Positions 39,728 through 50,200 of a DNA stretch of 64,000 nt are shown here, in pieces. Made by a program: the position numbers and the translations under genes. Source of the stretch: Nocardiopsis eucommiae. Lineage in GTDB: Bacteria; Actinomycetota; Actinomycetes; Streptosporangiales; Streptosporangiaceae. A model generated the notes under the pieces. That model had not been told where the DNA came from and did no database searches. It was given only the letters and a program-made list of their open reading frames with translations. Within the stretch, counting starts at the first letter, position 1. The number at the start of each line of letters is the position of its first letter. The stretch is taken from assembly GCA_018388625.1 (NCBI GenBank), contig CP074402.1:5704001-5768000 (forward strand), written 5' to 3'.

Positions 39728-42655
39728 TCACTCCCTTGTCTTTTCGCGTTCCGGGGCGTCCCAGTGAGGCGGGGCCGCCCCGTGCGGTGGTGCCCCACAC
39801 CTTCTCGTCCTCGGAGAGCCACGTGGTGCGGCTGCGCTCCTGTCCGCCGCCACCGCCGCCACCACCGGCGCCTCCCATGCCGCCCGGAGGCATCATGGGC
39901 ATACCGGGGTGCCCGGTGTGCCGGGCGCCCCGGGGGTGCCAGGACCTCCGCCCGTCGTGGAGCCGTCCCCCTGGCCGCCGCCGAAGTTGCCGAACGGGCT
40001 GGTCCCACCCGGTCCGTTGCCCCGGCCGCCTCCGCCGCCGTCGGCACCGCCGCCCACGGAACCCGAGTCAGCGCGGGGGTCATCCCGCCGCCGCCCGACC
40101 CCGGGCCGGAGCCGGAGCCGGAGTTCAGGTCACCGGGACCGCCGATACCACCGATGCCGCCGGGACCCGGGTACCCGCTGCCGCCGCCGCTGCCCGAGCC
40201 CGGGCCGGAGGAACTCAGGTCACCCGGACCACCGATGCCGCCGGGCGACGGGTAGCCGCTGCCCCCGCCGCCTCCGGAACCGCCGCTGAGGACAGGGGGA
40301 TCGGGGAGCGAGGGCCGGTCGGAGCCGCCTCCGATCTCGCCGGAGCCACCCGGAACCGGAGAACCGGGCCCATCACCGTTGCCGCTGCCGCCGGAACCAC
40401 CCAGGGCGGGGGGATCGGGAAGCGAGGGCCGATCCGCGTTGCCCGGACCACCGATCTCACCGGTCCCACCCGGAACCGGAGACCCGGGCCCGTCACCGCT
40501 GCCGCCCGAACCACCCATGATCGGGGTGTCCGGCAGCCCGGGCCGGTCCGCGTTACCCGGACCACCGATCTCACCGGACCCACCCGGAACCGGAGACCCG
40601 GGCCCGTTTCCGCCCCCGCCCGAACCACCCGAGGAGAGGTCCAGGTCGCCCCCGGTGGGGACGCGAGCCGGGGGCGGCGGCACGCTGCCGCCCGCTCCGC
40701 CCGTGGAGGAGGAGAAGTCGAGATCACCGACACCGCCCGGGGCGGGCCCCCGATGTTGGAGGGATCGCCGCTGCCGCCCTCGGCCCGTGAACCGTCGGGG
40801 TTCAGGACGCTCCCGTCAGGTAGCCGAATGCTGCCGTCGGAGAGCCGGGCGCTCCCTCCGGGAGTGGCGTGCTCCCCTCGGGGATCCGCCCGCTGCCGTC
40901 CGGCGGGCGCGTGCTGCCGTCGGGGCTCACGACGGTGCCGTCCGGCAGACGTGTGCTGCCGTCCGGGAGCAGGGCGCTGCCGTCGGGGAGCGGGGTCCCC
41001 TGCTCCCGGCGTCCCGAGTTGTTCGAGCCGCCGCCGGCACCACCGCCGCCCAGGCTGCCCATGCCGGGCGCCACCGGTGGCGGGATGAACCCGCCGCCCC
41101 CGCCCGAGGAGGAGGGGTCGCCGCCGATCCCGTCGAGGGGCCTCCGCCGGGTCCGCCCACGCCGTCACCGGAGCCCCCACCACCTCCATCGAAGGTCATC
41201 GACCCGCCGACAGGGGTGAGGGGTGGTCCGTCCGGGGTGTCCGAACCGGGCGGGCTCGGCGGACCGTTGAGGTCACCCGACCCGGGCGAGGGCGGTCCGT
41301 TGAGCTCGCCCGAGCCACCGGGCACGGGCCCGCCGCCCTCGGGGATGTCCGACCCTCCGCTGTTGGGGCCCTGACCGTTCAGGTACTCCTCGACGATCTC
41401 GTCGATGGTGCGGCCGTCGCCCAGGGGCCCGTTGCCACCGCCGTTTCCGTCTCCGCCGCCACCATTCCCGTCGCCGCCACCGCCGCCGCCCTCACCGCTG
41501 CCGCCGTTGAGGTACTCGTCGATGATGTCCTCGATGGTGCGGTTGTCACCGTCACCGCCGCCACCGCTGCCGTCACCGTCGCCGTCGCCATCTCCGCCGC
41601 CGAACAGCCTTTCGAGGATCTCGTCCACCGAGGGGGACCGTTCTCGTCACCGCCGCCGCCACCACCGCCGCCACCACCGCCACCGGGCGGGGTGACCGTG
41701 ACGGGAGTGAAGGGCAGGATCTCCGCCGCGGACGTGTTGTAGGTCGTCGAGACCGTGGAGATACCCTCCGTGGCCGCCTTGCGCAGGTCGGCCAGGTTGT
41801 CCCACCAGCGTTCCTTGATCTCGGTCTCGAAGGTCTCCCAGGTGGCCTTCTCATCAGTCCGCATACCGCGGATCTTGATGATGCTGTCCTCCCAGGTGAC
41901 CTTGTCCCGCTGCTCCTCCCACCAGTTGCGGATGGTCGAGCGGGGACTCCGGTCGGAGCTGCTCTGCCAGGTGTTGAAGGCGCCGATCACCGCTTGGAGG
42001 TAGGTGGGGTTGGCGGCGAGGCGCGCCGAGTTCACGGCTCCGATGGCCGGTTCGACGTAGGTGGCGATGTTCTGGAACTCGAGGGCCAGCTTCCTGAGGT
42101 ACCCACGCAGGGCCTCCGCTCCGGCGCCCTCGAACTTCTCGTTGCCCGGCTTCATCTCCTCGGCCAGGGCCCACATCTCGTCGTAGCGGGCGGTGGAGAA
42201 GTCACGGAAGTCGCCGAGGTCGGTCTCGATGCGGCTGAGGACACTGCTGTTGAAGGTTCCCGTCCCGGGACCGGAGGCGGCGTTGAGAATGGTGCGCATC
42301 CGGTCGATGAAGTTGCCCCACACCGTGCCGTCGGTGTCCTTGACGGCGTCGTTGATGTGGATACCGGAGTAGACCGCGAAACCCCACTCGTAACCGCCGA
42401 GCTGTTCCGCGTCGGAGGCCCGGCTGTCGAAACCGAACCACTCGTCCGCGCTCTTGGGGTTGTTGACGTTCCAGAAGTAGTTGCTCAGCCAGTTGGTGTC
42501 CTTCACCGCCTGGGCGGAGCCCATCGGAGGGGCCGATCCCTTGTCGTCCTCGTCGGCGAAGGCGTTGATGGCGTGGGCCATCTCCTTGACCTCGGCGGTA
42601 CCGTCGGGCACCGCGGGTCGGTCCCCTCCTTCTCGGGGAGGTCCTCGTCAGCCAT
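39728..42655 (-). CDS. Large WXG/PPE-like T7SS protein with Gly/Asp-rich tail, eight frame breaks
   Basis: About 978 residues after bridging eight one-base gaps. Residues 1-330 are helical (starts MADEDLPEKEG; WFGFDSRASDAEQLGGYEWG, then GNFIDRMRTILNAASG, FNTWQSSSDRSPRSTIRNWWEEQRDKVTW), like WXG/PPE-type substrate heads. The rest is low complexity: Gly/Asp blocks with IDEIVEEYLNG-like short helices repeated three times, then PDGS repeats, then Gly-Pro blocks. It ends with SRTTWLSEDEKVWGT and a short charged tail; a similar TTWL..DxxVWG ending is, to my recollection, seen on actinobacterial T7SS-linked proteins. The first break is near 42612, within the first 20 codons. ATG 42655 follows GAGGAAA. 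It is a probable secreted or surface structural protein. Confidence 0.72.
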
Positions 42656-42737
42656 GGAGTTTCCTCAGGGGCGGGTTCGTGGGGCGAAGGGGTGCTCGGG
42701 GGACGGAGCGGACGGACGCTGTGCCGAGGGCCTCGGC

Positions 42738-43193
42738 TCAGGACGACTCGGGCGTCTCGTTGGGCGAATCGTTGGAGCCGTTGCCGCCGCCACCGTTACC
42801 GCCACCGCCGCCACCGCCGCCCGTGGGCGCACCGTTGGACATGATCTGGCCGACCTGGGTGGCGTCCAGCTCCGCGTCGGACTCCAACTCCTCGTAGGTG
42901 ATGGCGCTGTTCCGGATCCCGGCGGACATCCCGACCAGGCGGGTCTCCAGGTCGGTGATCAGGGTGGTGAACTGCGACAGCACGGTGCCGACCTCCGAGG
43001 AGAGTCCGCCCGCGTAGTCAAGGAGCTTCGGATTCCCGAAGGGCACGTTGGGTGCGGAGGCGCCCTCGCCACCCGGGTAGAACTCGGCCGCCTGCGTCTT
43101 GATCTTCGAGACCTTCTCCCGAAGCGGATCGATGTGCGCCGTCTGCAACGTCTTGAGGTAGTCCAGCGTGACCTTGGTCTTCTCCTCTGACAC
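42738..43193 (-). CDS. Helical T7SS accessory protein with Gly-rich tail
   Basis: 151 residues, intact. Helical throughout residues 1-110 (VTLDYLKTLQTAHIDPLREKV, LTTLITDLETRLVGM-like segments) with a central loop GGEGASAPNVPFGNP, then a Gly/Asn tail and NETPESS. It resembles two-helix WXG100-type proteins but without a clear WxG turn. It sits between the WXG100 pair and the large Gly-rich gene, and may be the small partner of the latter's N-terminal helices, mirroring the 38886 gene and the giant protein. Confidence 0.65.
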   Translation of the reverse strand: MSEEKTKVTLDYLKTLQTAHIDPLREKVSKIKTQAAEFYPGGEGASAPNVPFGNPKLLDYAGGLSSEVGTVLSQFTTLITDLETRLVGMSAGIRNSAITYEELESDAELDATQVGQIMSNGAPTGGGGGGGGNGGGGNGSNDSPNETPESS

Positions 43194-43266
43194 GTCCTGC
43201 CCCGTCCTCTCCTGTCCAGCTCTTCGTCAAGCCGCGGTGCGGCGTCATCCGGTGTGGTGCGGTGTT

Positions 43267-43313
43267 CCCTCGGCCGCGGCGTGGACCCGGCGGACCGTCG
43301 CCGCGGCCGAGGG
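43267..43313 (-). terminator. Perfect 15-bp hairpin after WXG100 gene
   Basis: Arms CCCTCGGCCGCGGCG and CGCCGCGGCCGAGGG are perfectly complementary around a 17-nt loop, beginning 7 bp after the stop of the second WXG100 gene. It probably limits transcription into the downstream genes so that the Esx proteins are made in excess. Confidence 0.75.
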
Positions 43314-43319
43314 TGGGGG

Positions 43320-43616
43320 TCAGCGGCGGGCGTTCCAGTTCCCGGCTTCCTGGAGGTCGCCGCGCCGGTAGCGCTCGGTGATGTCGCCCAGGGAGACCTG
43401 CGCGTGGCCCAGCAGCGCGCGCATGTCGGCGACGTTGCGCCGCCAGGACAGCAGCCGCTGGTCGTACTGCTCGGAGGCCTCACCGATCCAGTCGGACTTG
43501 ACGGCCTGGACCTTGGCGTCCAGCTCGTTGATGGCCTGCTCGATGATGTCGGTCTGCTTCCGCAGGTCGATGCCCGCGTCGTCAGCACCGCTGTACTTGA
43601 TCTCGAATCCGTCCAC
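43320..43616 (-). CDS. WXG100 family protein (EsxA/B-like), with YxxxD
   Basis: 98 residues, intact, the standard length. Helix 1 (IDLRKQTDIIEQAINELDAKVQAV), WXG turn as WIG at residues 43-45 (SDWIGEASEQY) and helix 2 (DQRLLSWRRNVADMRALLG). The C-terminal secretion motif YxxxD is Tyr83-Asp87 (YRRGD), which in ESX systems is carried by one partner and recognised by EccC. It lies 77 bp downstream of a second WXG100 gene, so the two likely form the secreted heterodimer. Confidence 0.92.
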   Translation of the reverse strand: MDGFEIKYSGADDAGIDLRKQTDIIEQAINELDAKVQAVKSDWIGEASEQYDQRLLSWRRNVADMRALLGHAQVSLGDITERYRRGDLQEAGNWNARR

Positions 43617-43693
43617 GGGTATGGCTCCGGTTTCTCTCGATGGTGCGCCCCCGGCAGTGGAGGCGGGCGGATCGGGTGGGGGGTCGGATCAGG

Positions 43694-44023
43694 TCAGCGA
43701 GCGACGTCGGCCTGGTTCGGGTTGAGCTGGGTGATCCAGTTGGCGGACAGCATGTTCTCGTCCTCCATGGCGTGGAAGTTGCGCTCGGTGCCGCCGAGGA
43801 TGCCGATCATGTCGTTCATGTCGTTGGTGATCAGGCGCAGCTCCTCGAGCCACTTGACCAGCGCGGTGTCGTACTGGGTGGCCGCGCCGCCCTGCCAGTT
43901 GCCGCCGAGCAGGTCCCGCACGCCGTCCACGCTGGTGTAGACGCCGTTGCACGTGGTGTGGGCCGTCTCCATGGCGTCGCGGCCGGTCCGCATCGCCTGG
44001 TCGGTACTGCGCATCATCGACAT
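43694..44023 (-). CDS. WXG100 family protein (EsxA/B-like), FxxxE
   Basis: 109 residues, intact. WXG turn as WQG at residues 43-45 (GNWQGGAATQYDTAL), with helices on both sides. At residues 83-87 it has Phe-His-Ala-Met-Glu in the place where its partner has YxxxD, so it probably carries a degenerate signal and relies on the partner. It lies 25 bp after the eccB stop. Likely partner of the 43320 protein. Confidence 0.9.
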   Translation of the reverse strand: MSMMRSTDQAMRTGRDAMETAHTTCNGVYTSVDGVRDLLGGNWQGGAATQYDTALVKWLEELRLITNDMNDMIGILGGTERNFHAMEDENMLSANWITQLNPNQADVAR

Positions 44024-44048
44024 GGGAGTCTCCTGGTTCTGTGGGGCG

Positions 44049-45499
44049 TCAGTCGGAAAGGCACCGGGGTTCCCCCGGTTCCGCGAGGGCGCCGACGGGT
44101 TCCGCGGCGGCCTGCGGGGTCAGGTCGGGCCCCGTGGGCAGCAGGTCCAACAGGGCGGTGGAGACCGCGGAGGCCCCGCCGGGGGCGTAGCCCAGCGTCT
44201 CGGCGGCCTTGGCGTCGGGCACCGGGTACTTGGCCCCGGTGTCGGTGACCAGGAAGTAGGAGCCTCGCAGCGCCGCCCCTCCGGCCGGGGCCGCTCTGAC
44301 CAGGCCGCCCTCCCCGGACGGGATGTCGATGAGGTCGGGGGCGGTGCAGGCGGCCCTGCTGCCCGCCGGGGGCCGCGCGGCGCGGCCGCCGATGTCCGCC
44401 GGGGAGGTGAGCGCGAGCGCCAGGGCTCCGTCTCCCTGGTCGATGACGCACAGCGCCGCGCCCTGGGGGTCGGTCAGCGGCGGCGGCGTGGCGGGCAGGC
44501 CGTCACCGGTCACCGGCTCCTCGCCCGACAGGTGCGAGCGCAGCTCGTTGACGGTCAGCTCGACCGGCGCCGCCTCACCGCCCCCGTAGGCCTCCTCCAC
44601 CGTGAGCGGGTGGCCCAGCAGCAGGCGGGCGTGCGTGGCGTCGGTGGGGGTCAGTCCCTCCCGGGTGAGCACGTAGAACTGCTCGGCGCCGCCCTCCGTG
44701 GCCGGGACGCTGAAGACCTGTCCCACCCGGGTGTCCGCACCGCTGACGCGCGGCCCGTCCTCGCCCCGGCCGTCGACGTCGAGCGCGGAGAGCGCGGGTC
44801 CGGCGGGCACGCCGTCCAGGACGGAGGCAGCCACGGGGTGGGGCACCGCGGTGCCGTACCCCAGGGACTCCAGGGCACCGTTCTCCTCGTCGATGGCGAG
44901 GCGGTTGCCCTTCCACAGCAGGTGGACCCCGCCGCCCGGCCCCCGGACGAGGACGCCGTCGTCCGCCTCGACGGGGAAGCCGAACGGCGACCGGCCCAGG
45001 GTGAGCGAGGTGAGGGTCTCGACGCCGTCCCCGGTGTTGACGGTGGTGGCGCACACCTGCCAGACCATGGGCCCCTCCGCGTCGGCGGCGGGGAGTCCGT
45101 CGGGGGCCCCGGCGATGCCCAGCGGGGATCCGACGGGGGTGCCCTCCAGCGAGTCGGCGGCGACCTGGACCGGCTTGGGGTTGGACGCCAGCAGCAGGGC
45201 CGAGGCCTGGTTGGACACCGGCCAGAGCACTCCGTCGGAGAAGACGTAGCGGCCCGCGCCGCCCTTGACGGCCACGAGGGTCCCCTCGTTGCGCCACGAG
45301 GTGGAGCCGCCCGGGAAGATCAGGCCGAAGACGAGGAAGCCCACACACAGCAGCACCGCGAGGATCAGCCCGATGAAGGCGCCGTTCCGGGTGCGCCGCA
45401 GGGTTCCTCGGCCGCGTCCGGCGCGGCGGCGGCCATGGCCGTGGAGAGACGGCGCACCATGAACGAGTGCGCCTGTACCTGGTCGCGACGGGTCTGCAT
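44049..45499 (-). CDS. eccB: Type VII secretion core protein EccB
   Basis: About 484 residues. The short cytoplasmic N-terminus MQTRRDQVQAHSFMVRRLS, the family's hallmark, is followed by one transmembrane helix (GAFIGLILAVLLCVGFLVFG) and a large outer domain starting WRNEGTLVAVKGGAGRYVF, with VWQVCATT and the core repeats VPDAKAAETLGY typical of EccB. It scaffolds the hexameric membrane channel outside the cell membrane. One base is missing near 45406, between AAEEP and LRRTRNGAF. ATG 45499 is 25 bp after the eccD stop. Confidence 0.93.
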
Positions 45500-45524
45500 C
45501 AGACCACCCGCCTTCCGCTACGCG

Positions 45525-46922
45525 TCATCCGCCGATCCCCCTCATCAACGCCAGCAGCCCGAGGTTCCCCGGGATCAGGCACACGAGGACGATGGCAGCG
45601 AGGCTCTGGATGAGTTCCCCCGCCCGGCCCCAGTGCGGGATGGGACGGGTGCCCGGCACGGACCAGGCGGCGAGGAGCAGCCCGAGTGCCGCGACCAGCA
45701 GCAGGCCGAACAGCACCATGCGAGCGGTGTCACCGCCCACGAGGCCGCCTCCCACGGCCATCGCCACCAGCCCGTACACGCCGGAGGCCAACAGGCACAC
45801 GCGGTGCCACACACCGCTGAGCCCCCGCGACTGGAGCAGCAGGATCAAGGCGACGCAGACGCCCGCGGTGGAGGCCAGTCCGCTCGGGTGGGCGGCCAGC
45901 ACGGTCATCGAGACGGCGCACACCACGGCCACGATGGCGAGCAGGGCGCCGAGGTAGTGGTCGGCGCGCTTGGTGCGCGTGCGCACGTCGCGGGCCGGGT
46001 GGGGGTCGATGTACTCACCGAGCTGGCTGACGCCGTCGGGCAGCGGAGGCAGGCGCATGCCCGCCAGGCGGAAGGCCAGGGCCGGGGCGAACGAGCAGAG
46101 CAGCAGCACCAGGGCGGCGGCCGAGACGGCGACTCCGGGCGGCGGGGCGTTGTCCCAGAACATGAGCAGGGCGCCGGCGGCGGCGGTGAACAGGGCCGTG
46201 CCGATGATGGCGGTGAAGAACGGCAGGCAGGCGGCGACGGCGGCGATCGCCAGGACCGCCGCTCCGGTCGCCGTCGAGGCGCCCGAGAGCATCCGCGCCC
46301 CGATCAGGGCGTTGCTGGGGTCGCCGCCCGGCAGGGTGGATCCGGCGAAGGCCATGAACAGCACGGCGGAGCCCCCGGTGACGGCACCGGCGACGGGCGC
46401 GTCGAAGGCACGGGCGGCGGCCCCGGCCGCGAGCAGCAGGAGCAGCGCCGTGGCGGCGGCGGTGGTGCCGGCGATCCAGGTGGGGCCGAGCAGCATCAGC
46501 AGGGCGAGGGCTCCGGCGAAGCCCACCGCGGCGGTGCCGGTCAGCGTGCGCCTGGCGACGCGCGGCCCCCACCCGTCGGCGCGCTCGGACAGGGTGTCGG
46601 ACACGCCGTCGACGAGGTCGTCGAAGTGGATCTCCGGCATCTGGTCCGCGCGTTCGCGCAGGTAGAGGGTCTCGCCGTCGGTGAGGCCGAGCGTCTCCGC
46701 GGTCTCGGACTCGTCCAGCGGGGGTGAGCCCAGTCGCTGGAGCACCCACCCTCCGTGTTCGAGTCCGCTCTCGTCGAGGTCCTCGTTCTCGTTCTCGGCG
46801 TAGAGCAGGAACGTGGGCAGCAGCTCGGCCAGCGGCAGGTCGCACGGAACGGCGATCTCGAAGGAGGCGTTGGGCGCGCGCACGACCAGGCGGCAGAGAT
46901 CGGCGGAGACGACGTCCGACAT
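45525..46922 (-). CDS. eccD: Type VII secretion integral membrane protein EccD
   Basis: 465 residues, intact. An N-terminal ubiquitin-like domain (ADLCRLVVRAPNASFEIAVP, residues 8-95) and eleven hydrophobic segments from about residue 125 to the end match EccD, which forms the membrane vestibule around EccB/EccC. ATG 46922 follows GAGGAGG. It is the first gene of the leftward T7SS row, divergent from eccC. Confidence 0.93.
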   Translation of the reverse strand: MSDVVSADLCRLVVRAPNASFEIAVPCDLPLAELLPTFLLYAENENEDLDESGLEHGGWVLQRLGSPPLDESETAETLGLTDGETLYLRERADQMPEIHFDDLVDGVSDTLSERADGWGPRVARRTLTGTAAVGFAGALALLMLLGPTWIAGTTAAATALLLLLAAGAAARAFDAPVAGAVTGGSAVLFMAFAGSTLPGGDPSNALIGARMLSGASTATGAAVLAIAAVAACLPFFTAIIGTALFTAAAGALLMFWDNAPPPGVAVSAAALVLLLCSFAPALAFRLAGMRLPPLPDGVSQLGEYIDPHPARDVRTRTKRADHYLGALLAIVAVVCAVSMTVLAAHPSGLASTAGVCVALILLLQSRGLSGVWHRVCLLASGVYGLVAMAVGGGLVGGDTARMVLFGLLLVAALGLLLAAWSVPGTRPIPHWGRAGELIQSLAAIVLVCLIPGNLGLLALMRGIGG

Positions 46923-47285
46923 CGGTCCTCCTCGCTGGACGACAGTGGCTGGGTCGGATTACGGGTGGGGGATAAAGACACCCGTGGAGGGGGAGAAGGG
47001 CCGGGCTGCGCCATTCCTCGGCGGAACACCCGGGGGCAGGGGCACGGCGCACCCGAACTGGAAATGCTGGGATAGAGTAGCATCACTTCCGGAATTCCGG
47101 TCATGACGTTTCGGAAAACTCTGGCTCGGAGATACCTTTGCTCATTTGAGCGCCCCGGCCCCGCCCCGGAGACCGAATCCGGCTCTGGGGTTCCTCCATT
47201 CGAGCCCGTCGGAATTACCCCCGGTCGGTCCGCCCGGCGCCCCTGGTTCGAGAACCTTCTGACCAGGGGAAAGAGAAGGGACACG
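46923..47285. promoter_or_regulatory. Divergent T7SS promoter region
   Basis: 363 bp between eccD and the proposed eccC start. It is less GC-rich than the genes, especially 47050-47150 (GGATAGAGTAGCATCACTTCC, with the palindrome TTCCGGAATTCCGG... at 47089-47100). The TAGAGT at about 47075 could be a -10 for the rightward genes. A frame runs through from an ATG at 47103, but its codon use is poor; see the eccC entry. Confidence 0.45.
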
Positions 47286-50200
47286 CTGATCAGCACCATC
47301 CTCGTCCGCAGGCCGGCGCGTCGACCCGGCCCCGAGCCGCCCGAGGGCGAGCTCTCCCTCCAGGAACCCCCGGTCCTCCCTGAGCAGGAGAACAGCATCT
47401 CGGGGGTCTTCATGTACCTGCCGATGGCGCTGAGCTCGCTCGCGATGGTGATGATGTTCATCCGGCCCGGCGGGGGCGGCGCCCTGGGCACTGCCATGCC
47501 CTTCATCGCGGGCGGCATGATGCTCGTCGGAGCGGTGGCGATGGTGGGCGGCCAGATCCTGCGCGTGCGGATCGAACGCAGCCGTCGGCTCTCCGGCGAC
47601 CGCCGGGACTACCTGCGCTATCTCGGCCAGATGCGCGGCCGGGTGCGGGAGGTCGTGGTCGCCCAGCGTGAGGCCCGCGCGTGGAACGGGCCCGACCCCG
47701 ACGCCCTGTGGTCGCTGGTGCGTACGAGCAGGCTGTGGGAGCGGCGCGGGGCACACGACGACTTCGCGGAGATCCGGATCGGCGTGGGCGAGCAGCCCCT
47801 CCAGACGCGCATCGCCCCGCTGTCGACCAAGCCGGTGGAGGACCTGGAACCGCTCTGCGCGCACGCGCTGCGCCGTTTCATCAACGCCTACGGCACCGTC
47901 GCGGACTTGCCGGTCTCGCTTTATCTACGGGGATTCGCGCATCTGGGTCTGCGCGGTGAAACCGAAACCATCCGTGCAATGGTGCGCGCACTCGTGGGAC
48001 AGGTCACAGTTTTTCACGCGCCGGACGAATTGCGTGTGGTCGCCTGTGTGAACGATGAGCGAATGGCGGACTGGGAATGGATGAAATGGCTCCCCCATTG
48101 CATGCACCCGGCGGAGCGGGACGGTGCGGGGCCCGTCCGACTGATCGCCTCCGACGCCATTGAGCTGGAAAGACTCGTCGGTCCCGAGCTCGCGGACCGG
48201 CCGCCCTTCGACCCTCAGGCCGTGCCCGGGCGTGACGAGCCGTTCACCGTCATCATCGTCGACGGCGGATCCGTGCCGCAAGGTTCACGATTGCTCAGCG
48301 GAGGCTTTCGCAACGCGATCGTGATCGAAGTGGGCATCGAGCGCATGTGGGACGGGGCGCCTCACACACTCTCACTACGGGTCGAAAAGGATTCCATGGA
48401 GATGTGTGAGCTGGACCGTTCCGGGCGGGAATCCTTCTCCCACCTCGGTCGGCCCGACTCCCTGGACCTCCCCGGGCCCGCTCCCTGGCCCGCATGATGG
48501 CCCCCTACCGCGTCAGCGTCGCCGCAGACGTGGTGGAACCGCTGACCACCGACTTCGACCTCACCACCCTGCTGGGCATCCCGAACCTGCACACCTGGGA
48601 CGCCGCCCGCGAGTGGGAGCGCGAGCGCCCGGAGAGCCGCCTCCGGGTGCCCATCGGCATCGCGGCCTCGGGGGCTCCCCTGGAACTGGACCTCAAGGAG
48701 TCGGCGCTGGGCGGGATGGGCCCGCACGGGATGCTGATCGGCGCCACCGGTTCCGGCAAGAGCGAGCTGCTGCGCACGCTCGTGCTGTCCCTCGCGCTCA
48801 CCCACTCCTCCGAGAAGCTCAACTTCGTCCTGGTGGACTTCAAGGGCGGCGCCACGTTCATCGGCCTGGACGGGCTGACCCACACCTCGGCGCTGATCAC
48901 CAACCTGGCCGACGAGACCTCCCTCGTGGAACGCATGCAGGACGCCCTGCACGGCGAGCTGATCCGCCGCCAGGAACTCCTGCGCTCGGCGGGCAACTTC
49001 AGCTCGGTGCACGAGTACGAGAAGGGCCGCCGGAGCGACCCGACCATGGAGCCCATGCCCACGCTCTTCGTGATCGTGGACGAGTTCAGCGAGCTGCTCG
49101 CCGCCCACCGGGACTTCATGGAGCTGTTCGTCATGATCGGCCGTCTGGGCCGAAGCCTGGGCGTGCACCTGCTGCTGGCCTCCCAGCGGCTGGACGAGGG
49201 CCGCATGCACCAGTTGGAGAGCCACCTCTCCTACCGGATCGCGCTGCGCACGTTCTCCGCGATGGAGAGCCGCGGCGTGCTCGGTGTGGCCGACGCCCAC
49301 CAGCTCCCCCCGGCACCGGGATCGGGCTACCTCAAGTCCGACACCGAGGAGCTGACGCGGTTCAAGGCCGCGTACGTCTCGGGCCCCTACCGCGCCAAGC
49401 GCCGCGCGGCCCGGGCGTCGACCGCCGCCCGCGAGATCACCCCGTTCCTGCCCGGGTACGTGGCCGGGCCGCCCGCCTCACCCGTGGAGCCCGAGCCGGA
49501 GCCGGTGGAGGAGTCGGACACGAGCCTGCTGGAGACCGCGCTGGAAGCGGTGCGCGACGTCGGTCCGCCCGCACGCCAGGTGTGGCTGCCTCCCCTGGAC
49601 CAGGCCCCCACCGTGGCGGAGATGCTGCGGTCGGCGGGCGCGACCTCGCTGCCCGCGTGGGGCGCCGAGCCGGTGCTGTCGGTGCCGGTGGGCCTGGTGG
49701 ACCGCCCCTTCGAGCAGCTGCGCACCCCGCTCACCGCCGACCTGCGCGGCGCGGGCGGGCACACCGCCGTCATCGGAGGTCCGCAGAGCGGCAAGAGCAC
49801 CCTCCTGGTCTCGCTGATCACCGCGCTGGCGCTCACCAACACCCCGGAGCAGGTGCAGTTCTACATCCTGGACTTCGGCGGCGGCACGCTGCGCGGAGTG
49901 GCGGACCTGCCGCACGTGGGCGGTATCTGCGGGCGCATGGACCTCGAACGCGTCACCCGTACCGTCGCGGAGATGACCGCGCTGCTGGGGCGCCGTGAGC
50001 AGTTCTTCGCGGAGCACGGCGTCGACTCGATCAGCGCCTACCGCCGGCGTCGGGCGGCCGGGGAGTTCTCCGACCAGCCCTACGGTGACGTGTTCCTGGT
50101 CATCGACGGCTGGGCCACGGTGCGCTCGGACATGATCGACCTCATCGCGGAGATCACGCAGATCGCCCAGCGCGGCCTCAACTACGGCATCCACCTGATC

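Noticed and set aside
47103..47285. Start of eccC at ATG 47103
   Set aside because: No ribosome site, poor codon use, and homologous EccC proteins begin at the ISTI-like motif; kept only as an alternative.
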